Part shown: positions 63,755 to 64,000 of the stretch, piece by piece
Position numbering within the stretch: the stretch's first letter is position 1
How the letters are laid out: every line of letters starts with the position of its first letter
Source of the DNA: Ypsolopha sequella
Lineage: Eukaryota; Arthropoda; Insecta; Lepidoptera; Ypsolophidae
DNA: 64,000 nucleotides
Direction: 5' to 3'
Assembly (NCBI GenBank): GCA_934047225.1
Contig: OW203991.1
Location: 8,494,001 to 8,558,000 of the forward strand
Notes under the pieces: model-generated
Seen by the model: the letters and a program-made list of their open reading frames with translations, nothing else
Told to the model about the DNA's origin: nothing
The model's database searches: none
Position numbers and translations under genes: made by a program

Positions 63755-64000
63755 AAATAAAAATAAAAAACAAAAGTTTATTCAATTTTAACAGTAATTT
63801 TAAACTTAGAACTAGTGCTTGGAGTCACCTTTTAAGCAAAATATTGCCTGTGCCAGGTGACCCCACTCCTTCATAGCATCACTTCAGACACTGTTAAATT
63901 TTCTTAACTTAGTAGTTAGAAACAAAAATATTTATTTTAACATTAGTAAGTTTACATTTAGTTACTATTTTGAATTAGCATTAACCAATTAGGATGATGA
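63755..64000 (-). mobile_element. Candidate 3' UTR of a retroelement or gene, open at window end
   Basis: On the minus strand, GGTGACTCCAAGCACTAGTTC, AACAGTGTCTGAAGTGATG and a final AATTGAATAAACTTTTGTTTTTTATTTTT form a 3' end with AATAAA and a T/A tail. The upstream part continues beyond the window edge, so coding content cannot be judged. It could be a LINE or a host gene. Confidence 0.4.

Noticed and set aside
1..64000. Bacterial features, operons or CRISPR arrays
   Set aside because: Gene density, intron-like spacing, SINE/LINE/MITE content and simple repeats are those of an insect nuclear genome. Tandem repeats found (13, 38, 132-139, 230 bp) lack the repeat-spacer pattern.
1..64000. LTR retrotransposon, baculovirus or other virus-derived genes
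   Set aside because: No gag, pol integrase, long terminal repeat pair or viral gene motif was recognised in any frame I inspected.

Overview
The window looks like a stretch of lepidopteran (moth or butterfly) nuclear DNA. It is AT-rich, has no long host open reading frame, and carries repeats typical of Lepidoptera: tRNA-headed SINEs, LINE 3' ends closing in GAATTT, AATA or TCTTG repeats, the interspersed family with GTGCGAGTC-type ends, and many palindromic MITE-like elements. Organism, superfamily and family assignments come from recognised motifs and pattern memory; no search was run. The window reads as intergenic or intronic sequence filled by nested mobile elements.

Layout. 1-7 kb: SINE, LINE 3' UTR and family C/A/B repeats, plus a Penelope-type reverse transcriptase (RT) fragment (6.3 kb). 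7-12 kb: family C repeats, a perfect 230-bp tandem duplication of a hairpin, and a LINE 3' end (family E) split by a palindromic MITE. 12.9-14.5 kb: a LINE RT C-terminus with its 3' UTR, and a SINE with an internal 38-bp tandem array. 15.8-24 kb: LINE fragments, palindromic elements, a Tc1-like MITE, and a 748-bp hAT-like element with a perfect 8-bp target duplication beside a promoter-like CRE/NRF-1 motif pair. 27.2-28.0 kb: the best candidate for host genes, two short, closely spaced gene-like segments on the + strand. 29.6-30.9 kb: a mariner element with an almost complete DD34D transposase, broken by an early stop and a late frameshift and inserted in a family A repeat whose empty form lies at 60.4 kb. 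31-46 kb: more MITEs, LINE tails and a hAT relic that still encodes the hATC dimerisation motif (42.3-43.2 kb). 47.8-48.0 kb: a promoter-like CCAAT cluster. 49-53.9 kb: LINE remnants and a second TSD-flanked hAT-like MITE. 55-56.3 kb: a 157-bp-arm hairpin followed by four 132-139 bp tandem units. 57-64 kb: hAT-like MITE, SINE, family E, A and H copies and LINE 3' ends.

The parts do not form a pathway. Their order records nested insertions: mariner in family A, MITEs in LINE family E, a LINE tail inside MITE family J, a hAT-like element in a promoter-like sequence. I found no operon, CRISPR array, rRNA, virus or convincing undescribed system. The items most worth following up are the gene-like island at 27.2-28.0 kb, the dated mariner insertion, the TSD-proven hAT elements and the two long hairpin loci.

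Repeat families are given letters so that copies can be cross-referenced.
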